Shown piece after piece: positions 11,270-23,354 of a stretch of DNA of 64,000 nt. The notes beneath the pieces are model-generated. The model was given only the letters and a program-made list of their open reading frames with translations, did no database searches and had not been told where the DNA came from. This DNA is from Carya illinoinensis (Eukaryota > Streptophyta > Magnoliopsida > Fagales > Juglandaceae): assembly GCF_018687715.1 (NCBI RefSeq), contig NC_056757.1:5741501-5805500 (forward strand), written 5' to 3'. The translations under genes and the position numbers were made by a program. The stretch's first letter is position 1. Each line of letters opens with the position of its first letter.

Positions 11270-13180
11270 TGCTAGCATTTTCCAAGCACAGAACCAACAC
11301 AGAAAATATATCATAATTAATATAGCGGAGTAATGATAGAGACAAGCTCCAGCTCGTCAAGTTATGCGCATACTCTTTGTAAAAAAGTGGGTCCTACTAA
11401 AAATTATTAATTTTTTTATATTTTTTTAAGGTGAGGTCTACATTTTCACATAGACTTCTATAGATTTTGTCTATTTAAGACTTGTATAAATTATTTATCA
11501 TATTGGTAAAATGTTAATTGGGTTTGTTGAATACTAACATTTTTCAGTAGTTTTTTTTTTTTTTTCTATTAATAAGTTTTGAAAGAAATTGATGATTTTT
11601 GTTATATTTGTTTCCCTCTTTTCATTACAAAGAATGTCTAGTTCTATGACCAGAGGGAAACACATGTATGCTACACTTCATAACATTTAAGAATAATGTA
11701 TTCTTTCATTTTTACAACTTACAATCACCTATATGATATTATCATTTCATAAAAATATTTTATTTACATTTAAACAGAATCATATGTCACACAATGCGAT
11801 GGCCAGTGATTCCTTGTTCTCTCTCTTTTTATAATCAAACATTCATTAAAATAACTCAGAAATACAAGAGGAGAAAGTGGGATAACCCATACAAAAACCC
11901 CATTACAATGATTGCAATGCTAGGAGGGAAAGAGAGTAAATTACAAAAATTGGCAATGAACCATAAGTTTGACCTATGTTGTTCCTTAGTTGAGCCAAGA
12001 AGGAGACCGCTGAATAGCTAGAATACTTCCTTGTTTTTATCTCCATGGAAAGTAAACCACACTTTCCAATCCGACCTTTATTAACTTCAATTATTTTCTT
12101 CGATTCTTAAAAGCTCTTGATAAAGGAAAAATTACAAAATGATTTATATATATATATCATTATTTAGAAGTTTAGTTAATTAATTAATTAATTAAAGATG
12201 GGCATGACCTATATATATTTGTTTCAAAATGAATAAATAAAACAATACTGTTGTTTTCATGCATGGATCAATCAAGATAACATGGACAAACAAAAAGTGA
12301 GGGAAGTCTTTGCAATCCTTATGTGGAATCAGGATAACATCAATCAGGACAGCTCTTGCACTCCTTGTGTGGGGGAAGAAGTGCATGATAGATCAATTTG
12401 AAGAAATTGAACCAGCCTGCAATCAAAGCTGGTGGAGGCCTAAACTTGGAATATTGATACAGACCCAATGACATGACATAAAAAGACTTGACAAGACTAT
12501 AAAGGCAAGGCTACTCTTCTCCATAAGGCTAACACACAGCCAAAGCAATTCATTCATTTCACCTCAAATGAGGTTAATTAATTAAATTTACCTTTTTTAC
12601 AGATGTGGAGAACCTGCCATTTAGTTATTCACGAACGTTGAGCAACCGATTTCGTAAAAATTCCAGGTTCAGTTTCATTTTTGAAGCAGTTGAGTGGAAG
12701 AGAGGCTTGGAAATCAACATCCAGCAGGTGGCCGGGTGGGACAGGCAAGTATAGTGCTGGTGGGAGCAGTACGTGGTAATGACGGATGGGAGGGAAGTTT
12801 GAAGCAAATGGAAGGGTTGAACATGTATGGAGGAGGTGATCATCAGAATGCAGAAGGGTCCTCGGTAATGAGGAAGAGAGCGATGGTGGTGGTGGATCAG
12901 AGCTCACGTTCCAAGCATGCATTGATGTGGGCACTCAACTACGTAGCCAACAAGGGTGATTTTCTCACTCTCCTTCACATCATTCCTGCAGCTGCTTCCA
13001 GTAAGGATTCTGAAAGGGCCTCTCATGAGTCCTCTTCTTGTTCTCCTTACCTGGCCAACTCTCTTGGCTGAGGTCCGTGTTCGTGTTTGTCCACTTTGAA
13101 AGGGTCATGTTCAAGTGAGACTATTGTATGTGTGCTTTCCTCATATCTTTTTGGATTCGAGTGAGAATATTGTATGTTCA
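11270..13180. repeat. Duplicated OMT-USP spacer, copy C (short form)
   Basis: Aligns to copy B from about 23030 to 28310 but lacks X1 (junction at 11687-11695), X2 (junction near 12015) and the MITE-like insert (junction near 12395). It also lacks the USP-proximal promoter stretch 27407-27740. It ends in the USP pseudogene, and homology fades after about 13180. Confidence 0.75.
12660..13071 (+). pseudogene. USP-like pseudogene, exon 1 only
   Basis: Copy of exon 1 of the intact gene at 27788. The start codon is ATT (12660-12662) instead of ATG. A net +4 insertion near 12770 shifts the frame and gives TAA. A 23-base deletion at about 13067, relative to 28197-28219, removes the end of the exon and its splice donor and creates TGA. 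Between these lesions the frame still reads KRAMVVVDQSSRSKHALMW, the nucleotide-binding start of the USP fold. Exons 2 and 3 are missing. Promoter homology upstream (TATA, CT repeat) is also missing, so expression is unlikely. Confidence 0.9.
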
Positions 13181-16084
13181 AATGTGAATTTGTCTGTATT
13201 TTTTTTTTAGCTCTCTCACTTTCTAGCATTTAAGGGGCTCCATACATTGGGGGCCCATTTCTTGAAATCTAAACCCAAAACTTTTGACGATAATGGATAG
13301 AAGAAATAATATTATGTTGTGGGCTTCTTAATTTCTCTATCAAGCCATGCAGTTTGATTGTATTAGATGAACAATGCGATGTTGGATCATGATCTTTGGG
13401 CCAAACTTCACAACAAAGGACTCAAAAGGTTTTATCCATGTATTTTTATCGAGCACATGACATGTACACCTGTCTCACAGTCCATATCTAAATGGGCTTA
13501 CGAGCGATTTTATTTCAACAAATCCATGGCCAGCCCAAATCATATTTGGACTCAGGATCCACGGGCATTTAGCCATATGGGTTTAACCTGAATAATTAAA
13601 CGGATCAAACACTATGAGCATTCCTGCCCTTACCGTCGTGCCGTGCATCTATGGTCATTGTCCGATTGTTGCAGTCGGATTCGTCAAGTACCCGTAACAC
13701 TGAGTCGCAGTGGGATGGATGAGAGAGAGGTCTGTGGTTGTCGTGAAACGATGCTCTTAGTCGGCTTAAATATTTTGGATCGATTGTATGGCTTTTCGTG
13801 TTCGAAGGACTGGGTTCAGAAACTCGAAACCCACCTTAACAATGGCTTCCTCCAAACAATCCACAGCCGAGAAAATGACCAACGCAACCAAACCCATGAA
13901 ATCACCTAAGGACTATTTTTGCTTTTGTTTTCCTTGATTTGCTTTATGTTCTTCTCTTCACTGCTTCATTCTCGCTCAAAATTTGTTTGCTTGATTTTTT
14001 GCTTAATAAAAGAATAGTGGATATAAAAGAGAGCGTACGTTTCAAGACATGGCTACGTTGGATTGAATTCTTGTTTTAAGCGTTTTTTCCCCTTTTTTTA
14101 GATTCTTGATTTGCGTTAATGAGTGCAAGTGTTGAGCATAATCATGAGTTTAGCTGAGCTAGATCATAGAGTTGTTCTGTTTAATCTGCAAAGACGCAGT
14201 TGCTTAAGCTTTTGTGAGTTTGCCTTCTTCGTTCTTCCTATTGTACGAGACATGGTTAAAGCTTAAAAAGCTAGAAGTAGAGCAATGAGAAATCTTTCTC
14301 TACAATTAGAGATTCAAGTATAGAAATGAAGCAAAATATTTCTACAAAGGAGAAAGAATGGCTAGTAATTGATGGGGAGAAACCAGAATACGGGTGATTC
14401 GGTGGGGAGAAGACGATGGTGGGTGAAGAGAACGATAAAGATTGTGGGTTTCGAAGTTGAGTGAAGATATGAAGATAGGAAACCAAAGAGATGGTTTGTC
14501 ATTCAAATTAGAACGACGTCGTCTAAATTTAATGTCACGTAGGAGCCAAGGTCTCAGCGGGGACATAGGCTGGTTGTCCCTAGAGTTTTTGTTTAAAAAT
14601 AAAAACATTCAAAAGGGAAAATATATATATATTTATATATTCATATATGTTAAATCATGCATACTATTGGATAAACAAGATAAGGCTATACAAGAAGATT
14701 TTAAGAAAATATTTTTAAATAAGTGTTATATTTTTTAATTTTAAGATTAATTTTTTATTAAAATTTATAGTAGGTCAATCAGATGACATATCGGAGAATT
14801 GAGTAATCTAAATAATAGTTTTTTAGTTATTCAGGACAACCCGTGAAGCAACGGTGCAATTTGATACAATCCGATTATTAATTGGGTCAAATTCAAGTCA
14901 AACCGAATTGATTCCAACTCAATTATTCTAACTATAATATTATTTGTCATGTTCAAGTCAGATTCAAAAATTGACAGTACTTACCTGTCATCAAGATCAT
15001 ACACCCTGTGATGTTAAATTCTTAGTCACTCCATCATTTTCCCATTTGATGTGGTTACATTATAACTAACAAAGTTATAATTATTGCATTCCTACCGTTG
15101 GAATTGCAACTGTGTTAAGTGTAAGAAGTTAGGGCCATTTGCATTATTGGTTGAAGGTTTGACTGCATTGCTATATAACTGAAGTAGGCTAGTAATTACG
15201 GTCATGCAGGTTGTTCTTGCTTTTTCTCATGATTATGTGAATTGAGAGCTGCTGGCACTGGCAGTTGAAATTATTATTAGAATTGAATTATGGCTGCTGA
15301 ATTATTTGCCCACTTTTATTCTCACCTGCTGTATTATCTCATGATGTTCCCCTTTAATTAGGGTTTGAAATCCTTGTAGGCCTTGATCTCAACATCCTCG
15401 TGGTACCCACTATTAATTATTGTCCTTTATAACTTGGTATTTGGGTTTTTAGATTTTGACTCCCGAAGTGAATGATTCCCAGAACCACCTATTCAATGGC
15501 TGCCACTCATTTGAGTGATGGGGTTTTAGATAAAAAATAAAAATTAAATAAAATATTATTTTATAATATTATTTATATTTAAAAATTTAAAAAAGTTAAA
15601 TTAGAATTTAAAAAAATTAAATTATTTATTATTATATTTTATGTGAAAATTTAATAAAGTTGTAATAATGAGATGAGATATTTTACGAATCTTATTATTA
15701 TTAGACAGTGAGTTGAATTGAGATAAAAGTTGAATAAAATATTATTAGAATATTATTTTTTAATATTATTATTATTTTATGATTTAAAAAAATTAAATTA
15801 TTTATTATATTTTGTATTAGAAATTAGAAAATTTATAATAATTAAATAAATAAATCGAAATAAGTTTAGATAAATTTTGTAACTAAATTAAAGAGACTCT
15901 TCTAAATAATATAAGGGATATTAAATGGGTTGTTCCTATATATATTAATAACCTTGCTATTATGACGAAGAGAGAAGGTGAGTGCTAGGAAGATACGCAC
16001 ATTCAAAACGCTCCGTTTTATTCTCCATGCATGCAAGGTGGTATACGTGTATACAAAATCCTCTGTATTTAACTTCTTCTTTTT
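13181..16084. other. Spacer without a convincing gene
   Basis: Mixed composition. Bases 13600-13920 are less AT-rich and hold a short frame from ATG 13842 (MASSKQSTAEKM...) that stops after about 30 codons and has no clear splice donor. A frame at 14342-14608 (minus) has no family signature. Bases 15520-15880 are an AT-rich repeat of the ATTATTTATTATATTTT kind also seen at 1220-1380. Nothing here can be called a gene with confidence. Confidence 0.5.
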
Positions 16085-16830
16085 CAATTCAATATTATTT
16101 GAGATGTCATCATTTCACATTTTATTATTTTATGTAGTTTGAAATTTCTTGTCTGAATTTGTCACAACTATGAGAGTTGACTTTTGAAAATGAGAATTCA
16201 AATCCATTTGGATTCCATATGGTTCCTAGACATTGCCCTTTTTGTAATTTTTTTTTTTTTAAAAAAAGCTTTGGTGTGTCAAGAAGTTATAAACTAAAAC
16301 CGTTAAGGAGAAATTTTATAAAAATAAATTTATAAATTTGGAAGACTTTATAAAATATGTTATGTCTACTTTATAATTAAATAAATTTTACAATTTAATA
16401 TATAACAATAAGTCATGCCAATTTGTAAATTTTAATTATAAATTTTTATTATTTAAATGATATAATTATAGAAAAAGATAAATACATCATATGTTGTCAT
16501 GTATGATTCTTTACACGGGTCACCCACACGGACCAAAGAAAAGGGATACACAATAGCACCTTAAAGGATGATATTGTTTACACATTTTCTTATTAATAAT
16601 ATTACATACAGTCGTAGAGTGTATAAATACTATACAGTCGCTTTGAAAAAGAGTGGATCTACTATTAAAAAATTAATTTTTTTATGTAGATCTCATATTT
16701 ATTCATTTTTTTACAAAATGATTATGCGGCATTTACACACTCATGACTGCAACTATTATTTTTATTTTCTTATTTCAAGGAGTTCATGTAAACATCAAGA
16801 TTTTATAAAATAAACACCTTTGGTAAATAT
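16085..16830. repeat. Duplicated OMT upstream DNA, copy D (partial)
   Basis: Resembles 21625-22150 and 560-1140: shared phrases include CATTGCCCTTTTTGTAATTTTTT, the TATAATTATA/CATCATAT run and CATGTATGATT followed by TTTACAC. It is a fourth partial copy of the same spacer, more diverged than A-C. Confidence 0.6.
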
Positions 16831-17727
16831 TTAATATTTTGAGGGCTACATAGTTGGTCTATGAATTTTAAAAGTGATTTTTTAACTCTCCAATCACAAA
16901 CCAATACCTCTTGATTTTACTATAATTGTGTATCAAAAGGTCATATAAAATTAAAATTAGAAAACTGCTACTAGTTACAAAAAAATTTTACAAAAATAAA
17001 TTCACAAACTAATATAGTTTTATATGATACGTTAAGTCTATTTTATATAAAAAATAACTTTACAATATAATATATCAGATTAAGTTACATCAGTTTATAA
17101 ATTTATTTTTATGAGATCTCTTTGTGAATCATTTCTCTTGCAATCGTTTTCAATAAAATGAAAATTATATTAATTGATTATAAAAGAGATTATAAAAATC
17201 AGTTGTAAGTATAAGATAACTAAAATTTAGATAAACACTTTTCTTTTTCTCTACGTTAGGTTGGTTATTAATTAGCCAATGACTTTGAGCTAATATAATA
17301 TTATTTACTATCCGAGACTCATGTTGAGTAGATAATATAAAATAATAAAAAAGCATTCCATTATTATTACAATGTATATATTTTTTAATTTATAATCATA
17401 AAGCTGTCTCTATGTAATAAATAAAAAAAGCGTTAAATAAATTTGTGTGTAGACTCAGAATATATTTATGCTTTTTTTATTAATTTAAATAATATATCAA
17501 TCATTATTGTAATTGAGGTTTTAAAGGTATGACCTGTCCTTGATCTTTATTTGCCCTTTCAAAAAATAACCTCTTCATGCATGCCTTACATTATTTTCGT
17601 TTCAGACACATGTTACACAACAACACGAATCAAATTAACTGACTTTGGTAATTCCCTCTCCGAGATGTACCATTTCACACACATTGAAGACCAAAAACCA
17701 TTAAAAAAAAAAAAACACTATTTATTA
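16831..17727. other. 3' flank of the OMT gene; no gene seen
   Basis: AT-rich DNA downstream of the OMT stop codon. The first few hundred bases left of 17728 should contain the 3' untranslated region, but no clear polyadenylation signal could be singled out among many AATAAA-like runs. Confidence 0.4.
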
Positions 17728-19348
17728 TTATTTGTGGAGCTCCATGACCAAATAGGCACAAACACAGCATGCAATTCGGAAGTCTGAAAATCCAGCTGCA
17801 GTTGCCAATGCCCTGAACTCAGGCTCTGTTCTCTCCTTTCCAGCTCCAAGCAAATTGAACACTATATGGTCACTTTGTGTTGCAAACTTGCAGAAGTTGG
17901 TTGCCTCTGGGGCTACAGGCAACACTGGATCGATGATAATTACCTTTCCGGTTTCCGGTAGGGCTTTGTAGCAATTTTGCAGTATTTTCAGGCATTGCTC
18001 ATCGTCCCAATTGTGAAGAACAAGCTGTCATCATTAATGCATGTACACACACGTTACAAAATTATGAAAAGCACAGCTTGTTTATTAATGTTGTACAATT
18101 CCTCTCGAGTTCATCCAAAGCTACGTTCATGGTTTAGATTTAAACTCTTACCTTCAACAATATGGCATCTCCCTTTGGGACTTCTTTGAACATATCTCCT
18201 CCGACATGTTCTATGCCTGTGTGGAATCGCCATTCAATTGTCAAATTAAAATAAATAAGAAAATTGCTAGATTTGTAAAGTGATCTCATAATAATAAATT
18301 TATAAATTAACATAATTAGATACGATATGTCAAATATACTTTATGGTAAAATAAAAAGTTTACAATCTGAAGTACTATTTAAATAATGTTAATTCGTAAA
18401 TTTATTTTTACGCAATTCTTAGACAAAAGTGGAAGTTTCCGTCTTAAAATGATACATACCATTAAGATATGGGGCATTGCGTAATACTTCAGGGACATCA
18501 AAGTTAATGCCTTTAATGGAAGGGTACTTGGAGATGATCAAGTTGAGGGTCCCTCCTATTCCACCACCAACATCTACAAACGTTGACAAGCCCTCAAAAC
18601 CCATGTATTTCTTGAGAATTTGGTTGACCACAAGGATGGAGTATTGACTCATGGAGAAATTGAAAGCCTCTCCAAATATAGGATCTTTCTCGTTGTACTT
18701 GTAGACTGGCATTCCATGAGCTTTCTCAAATGCGTACCCACCTTCAAGCACTGCATCCTTCAAGTGAAACCTAATCAAAGTATATAGTATTACTCAGTGT
18801 CGGTCCAGTTCTCAGTGTTTCTTTCTTGCATACTATGAATATCAACAGTGCAGGTAAGTGAATAAAGAACTCAAAAGAAAGATGATAACTACTGTACGTA
18901 CGTACCGCATGTCCATAATAGTCTGGTGACGAGTGAGGAGAGACAAGGGAGCCATGGATCCTCTCACCTCGTTTCTTACAAAGCAGCTCCCAGCAGAAGT
19001 GAGACCATAACGTCTCTGAACTCCTCCTCCATCTTCGAGGGTCTCCACAGAGCAACTGAGTATATTGTAGCTAGCAAGCAGATACAGCATGCGGTCCAAC
19101 AAAACCGCAGGCGCATGATCTGGATTATTATTTCGAATTGGAAGCTGAGCAGCGATGGCATGGGGCGAGAGTTGGGAGCCTGTGCCTGCTTTGTTAATGA
19201 TCTCAAGCACGTCGAGCTCTATGCATGTATTAAACACCATTGGGAAGATGAAAGAGCTGACCAAAGCGCCTGCATATTCGACTCCTCCATATTCTTCGTC
19301 AATGGAGGGCTTGTTATCATTGCTAATTTGGTTTGCAGGGGAACCCAT
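17728..19348 (-). CDS. Caffeate-type O-methyltransferase, complete, 4 exons
   Basis: Exons on the minus strand: 19348-18906, 18770-18460, 18216-18152, 18024-17728 (443, 311, 65 and 297 bases; 371 residues), all with GT-AG introns and matching phases. Residues about 20-110 are the dimerisation domain, followed by the SAM-binding motif VDVGGGIGG, INFDVPEVL, GGDMFKEVPKGDAIL, and LVLHNWDDEQC, whose His is the catalytic base in COMT. It ends YLVMELHK. Length matches the family (about 365). It methylates a phenolic or related hydroxyl using SAM in the cytosol; the substrate cannot be read from sequence. A GTG-initiated extension of 10 codons is open upstream, but ATG at 19348 is the expected start. 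A partial second copy lies at 1-243. Confidence 0.93.
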
Positions 19349-20051
19349 GTTTTTGTTTTGAGGAAGTTGCTGTGGCACTGGGACTTATTTATAAGGGAAG
19401 TGAACGTCCTAGTGATGGTTTGGGGTGGCTCATGCATCGCCGTCTCTCATGGTACCGAATATGAAATGTCTTAAGAAGACGTTGGGCTAATCGAATTTTG
19501 AAAAGCAGCCTTGCTCTGTTTCTATCCTTGACCGGAAGATATTATGAAATTCAGGTCAGCAACCTCTCCCAAAAAGGAAATTCCGATTGGGCAGTCATCG
19601 TCAAACTCTGCGGGTGGAAATTGCGGACTGTTGACAGTTGATTCTCAATGAATGCTGATCTTGATCGAGGAGGAATACTTGGTAGGTCGTGAAGTTGGAT
19701 ACGTGGCAAGGCTTAAAAAAAAACAAAAGAACAAAACTCAGGAGTCATGATATGGGGGGTGACGTGGCCGAGGTTAAAGGAGCAGTCAGACAAGGGGAAA
19801 AGAACAAGGCTGTACGTACCATCAAGTACAGCCCATCACCTTTGACTTGTTCCCCAAACTCATAATCTCGCTGTTTGCATCTGCCCATGCTGACTGGAAT
19901 CATGATTTTAATTATCAATAGAGTTCCAGTAATAATTAAAAAAGAAATCCCAAAAAATTAATTTTTAAAAACATATTTCGATTTTCAAAGCCACCTAGTA
20001 AATTTTCTAATCTTTATGTTGATTTGGTGAGATTTTGAGAGGAGTTCATGG
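19349..20051. other. Upstream region of the intact OMT
   Basis: Bases 19349-19555 match the upstream DNA of the edge copy. From about 19556 to 20051 the sequence is private to this copy (less AT-rich, with GTGACGTGG and GACGTGGC-like motifs near 19700-19760). The intact gene thus has a different distal promoter from its sister copy. Confidence 0.5.
19384..19397 (-). promoter_or_regulatory. Candidate TATA box of the OMT
   Basis: Minus-strand TTATAAATA lies about 40-45 bases upstream of the ATG, and the edge copy has the same motif at 279-292. The implied leader would be very short (about 10-15 bases), so an alternative start site further upstream is possible. Confidence 0.4.
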
Positions 20052-20059
20052 TGTGTAAG

Positions 20060-20921
20060 TAAGGTGGTAAATGAATCAGTTTGTTCGATAGTTCGTTCGG
20101 TTAAATTCAAATCGAATTTAACTCGTGAAAAAAAAGCTCGTTCGTTAAAGTAGATACTCGCTCAATTTGTAAATGACACATACTCGACAAAACTCGATTC
20201 GACTCGACTAAAGCTCGTTTAGACTCGCTTGTTTATACTCGAGTCGACTTGTTAACTCAATTTGATTAAAACTCATTCATATATTGATAAATATATACAT
20301 ACACCTATGCATGTATATATGTATTAGCTAATAATATAAGGATACCACTTTTATAATTAAATATATAATATATATTCTAATTACTTATGTCTATATAATA
20401 AATATACTTCATAGTTATATTTTATAATTTGTATAATAATTAATTGATAAAATTTAATAATTTCATATACTAGTATGTGAGAACTATATATGAAATAGAT
20501 ATATTCTATTATATTAAATGTATGTATTAATAATATATGTAGGCATATAATATATTATTATTTTGGATAAATATCAACTAGGTAGATACTAATTATTTAT
20601 AAATTTTTTAAAATTTTATAATTTAATAGAAGTTCTACTTGTTAGTTGTATAAATTCAATATTAGTTTTTTTTTATTTATTTATTTAATTTATTAATTAT
20701 TAAATCTTATTAAAATAATAATAATTCAATCTCGAGCTCAAGCTCGAATTCGGCTCGACTCGAACTCATTTGTGGGATGAGTTTGAGCTCGATCTCGAGT
20801 TAAGATTTTAACTTATCGAGTCGAGCTCGAACAAAGAATTAAAAAAAATTTCAAACTCGAGTATTTTGAGTCGAGCCGAGCTCGACAAGTCAAAACTCGG
20901 TTCGACTCGATTACAGCCCTA
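20060..20921. mobile_element. hAT-like non-autonomous element with CTCGA-rich arms
   Basis: 862 bp. Flanks TGTGTAAG (20052-20059) and TGTGCAAG (20922-20929) are an 8-bp duplication with one mismatch. Ends are TAAGGTGGTAAAT and, inverted, TAGGGCTGTAATC. The left arm (20090-20280) and right arm (20730-20915) are dense in ACTCGA/GAGCTCGA units; the core is AT-rich. The design matches the element at 1897-2781, but the arm motif is different. No open frame of note. Confidence 0.7.
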
Positions 20922-21067
20922 TGTGCAAGCTTTATATAAATTTTAAGGTTGTGATAAGTTGTTTTATTAGAAAAATAATTATATTTGTACTGTCCTTCTC
21001 AATCTCAACTGGCTATAAGATATCACCAACCGTATCAACACAGAAAATACATATATCATAATTAATA

Positions 21068-21620
21068 ATAGGTAGTGGAAGTTGCTGTGGCACTGGGACT
21101 TATTTCCCTTTGGGGTAGCTCATGCATGGCTGTCTCTCATGGTACCGAAGATGAAATGTCTAAGAAGACGTTGGACTAACCGAATTTTGAAAGGCAGCCT
21201 TGTTCTGTTTCTATCCTTTGGCCGGAAGATGTTATGAAATTCAGGTCTTATGCTGACAAGCGCCACTGTTCAAGCGACATGTAAAATAACGTTACATTCA
21301 GTCATATCGTCTAATTGTTTTAAAAAAAAAAAAATTATTTTTTTATATAAATTTTATATTTATTTACTTATTTTAAAAGAATTACATAATATTTAATTAT
21401 AAATATTATATTAAACCCACGTTAGAATACAGTGCTTGTCGTGGCAGAAAGAGAAGGACTTGGATGGGATCGAAGACCAATAACAGGAGTTTGAAAAAAA
21501 TAATGTTCAGGATTTTCAATGGGAAAGGGAGAAATTTTAGCACTTTGAGTGAGCTGAAATCTCCTTTGCATCCAGAAGGACGGAATTGGTTTGCGGTCAA
21601 GGAGGGTTGAGTTCGTTTTC
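21068..21620 (-). repeat. Promoter-only duplicate of the OMT 5' region
   Basis: The phrase GGAAGTTGCTGTGGCACTGGGACTTATT, found just upstream of the OMT ATG at 19364-19391, recurs at 21076-21103 and is followed by the same upstream DNA as the edge copy (to about 700). No OMT coding sequence is attached; instead spacer DNA (CTCAACTGGCTATAAGAT) abuts on the left. The TATA-like run is lost (TTATTTCCC). It is a rearrangement scar of another OMT copy. Confidence 0.75.
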
Positions 21621-22810
21621 AAAAAACTAATAAAAATTTGAGATGTTGTTATCATTTCACATTTTATTATTTTACGTAGTTTGAAATCTAAGATTTTCAA
21701 AGATTAAGATCTTGTCTGAATTTGTCACAAATTCAAATCTAAAATTTTAATTTTTAATTCAAATAATATAGTTGAATTTTGATAAAAAAAAAAAAACAGA
21801 ATTCAAATTCAGACATCCATATGGTCTCTAGACATTGCCCTTTTTGTAATTTTTTCGAAAGAAAAGCTTTGGAAGTCAAGAAGCCATAAACTAGAACAAT
21901 CTTAAATTTTATATAATATATTAAATCTATTTTATAATAAAATTAATTTTTTAATTGAATATACAAAAATAAGTCACGACAATTTATAGGTTTGAATAAT
22001 TATTTTTTATTATTTAGATGATATAATTATAGACAAATATCATAAATACATCATATAATTACTATAACATTTAATGTTGTCATATATGATTTTTGAGGGG
22101 GAGTTCATCAAAATTTTATAAAATAAAGATCTTTTGTAAATATTTAATATTATGTCTATCTTTTTATATTATTATTATTATTATTATTATTATTTTGAAA
22201 TGGAAGGCTCTTTTACAAGAATACAGCATTACTCTTGTGTCACTTGTATCCATATTATTCCATTTGTATAATGATGTATTCTTGTAAAGAGTAATGTTAG
22301 GAACAACTGTACAAGTCTTAAATAGATAAATTTTATACAAGTCATTTGTAAAAAGGTAAACCTATTAATAAAAAATAATTTTTTTATATTTTTTTAAATG
22401 ATGTCTATTTTTTTACAAAAATTTATATAAAGTTTATCTATTTAAAACTCATAAAAATTATTTTTTTTAAGATTAATATTACATATAATCGTGGAGTATG
22501 TAAATATCGCGCAATTGCTTTAAAAAAAGTGAAATCTACTATTAAAAAGTTAATTTTTTTATATAGATTTTATATTAATTTATTTTTTTAAAAAAATTAT
22601 ACAATATTTAGATAATCATAATTATAAATATTATTTTTTTTTTAAATACAATTTAACGAACTATATTTGGTACATATAAATCTCGAGTCTTTGACACATG
22701 AAGAATCTTTTTGTGCCGGCTTCCATGTGACGTGAGATCTTGCATATTGAGCTGCCCATGGCATTTATAACCCTTGGAATTGCATTTGTGGTGCAATTAA
22801 TTGAATCAGA

Positions 22811-22841
<31 letters not shown>

Positions 22842-23345
22842 TAGAGGAGAAAAAAACAAAAACGTTAAATTAGAGGCTGTCAGGTCAGTTTTTATTGTGT
22901 TGGTATTATTTATTTATTTCCCGTCTGACGACCTGAAGAGCCGAAGCAAAGACAACTGAGAAGTTGTTTTATTAGAGAAAAATAATTATATTTGTACTGT
23001 CCTTCTCAATCTCAACTGGCTATAAGATGTCACCAACCGAACCGACACAGAAAATACATATATCACAATTAATAATAGGTAGAGTAACTAAAAACTATTA
23101 TATATTTTTTTATATTTTTTATTTATTTAAAATTTGTAGAAATCATTTATCATACTGATAAAATGTCAACTGGATTTGTTGAATGCTAACATTTTTCAGC
23201 AGGTTTTTTTTTTTTTTTTTTTTTTTATTAATAGGTTTTGGAAAAAATTGATGATTTCTGTTATTTTTGTTTTCCTCTTTTCATTAGAAAAAATGTCTAG
23301 TTCTATGGTTAGAGGGAAACACAGGTATGCTACACTTCATAACAT
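21621..23345. repeat. Duplicated spacer, copy B, left part
   Basis: Parallel to about 700-3100 of copy A without the hAT-like insert. Contains microsatellites: TTA repeats at 22170-22194 and an AT run at 22811-22838. No gene seen. Confidence 0.6.
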
Positions 23346-23354
23346 TTAATAATA

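Noticed and set aside
13842..13930. Short frame MASSKQSTAEKM with a plausible ATG context
   Set aside because: Stops after about 30 codons, has no clear splice donor and no recognisable continuation.
19349..19378. Ten-residue N-terminal extension of the OMT starting at GTG
   Set aside because: Plant genes start at ATG; MGSPANQ at 19348 is the first ATG in frame and is conserved in the edge copy.
18926..19474. 182-codon plus-strand frame over the OMT exon 1
   Set aside because: Antisense shadow of the real exon; the same shadow appears at 10-276 over the edge copy.
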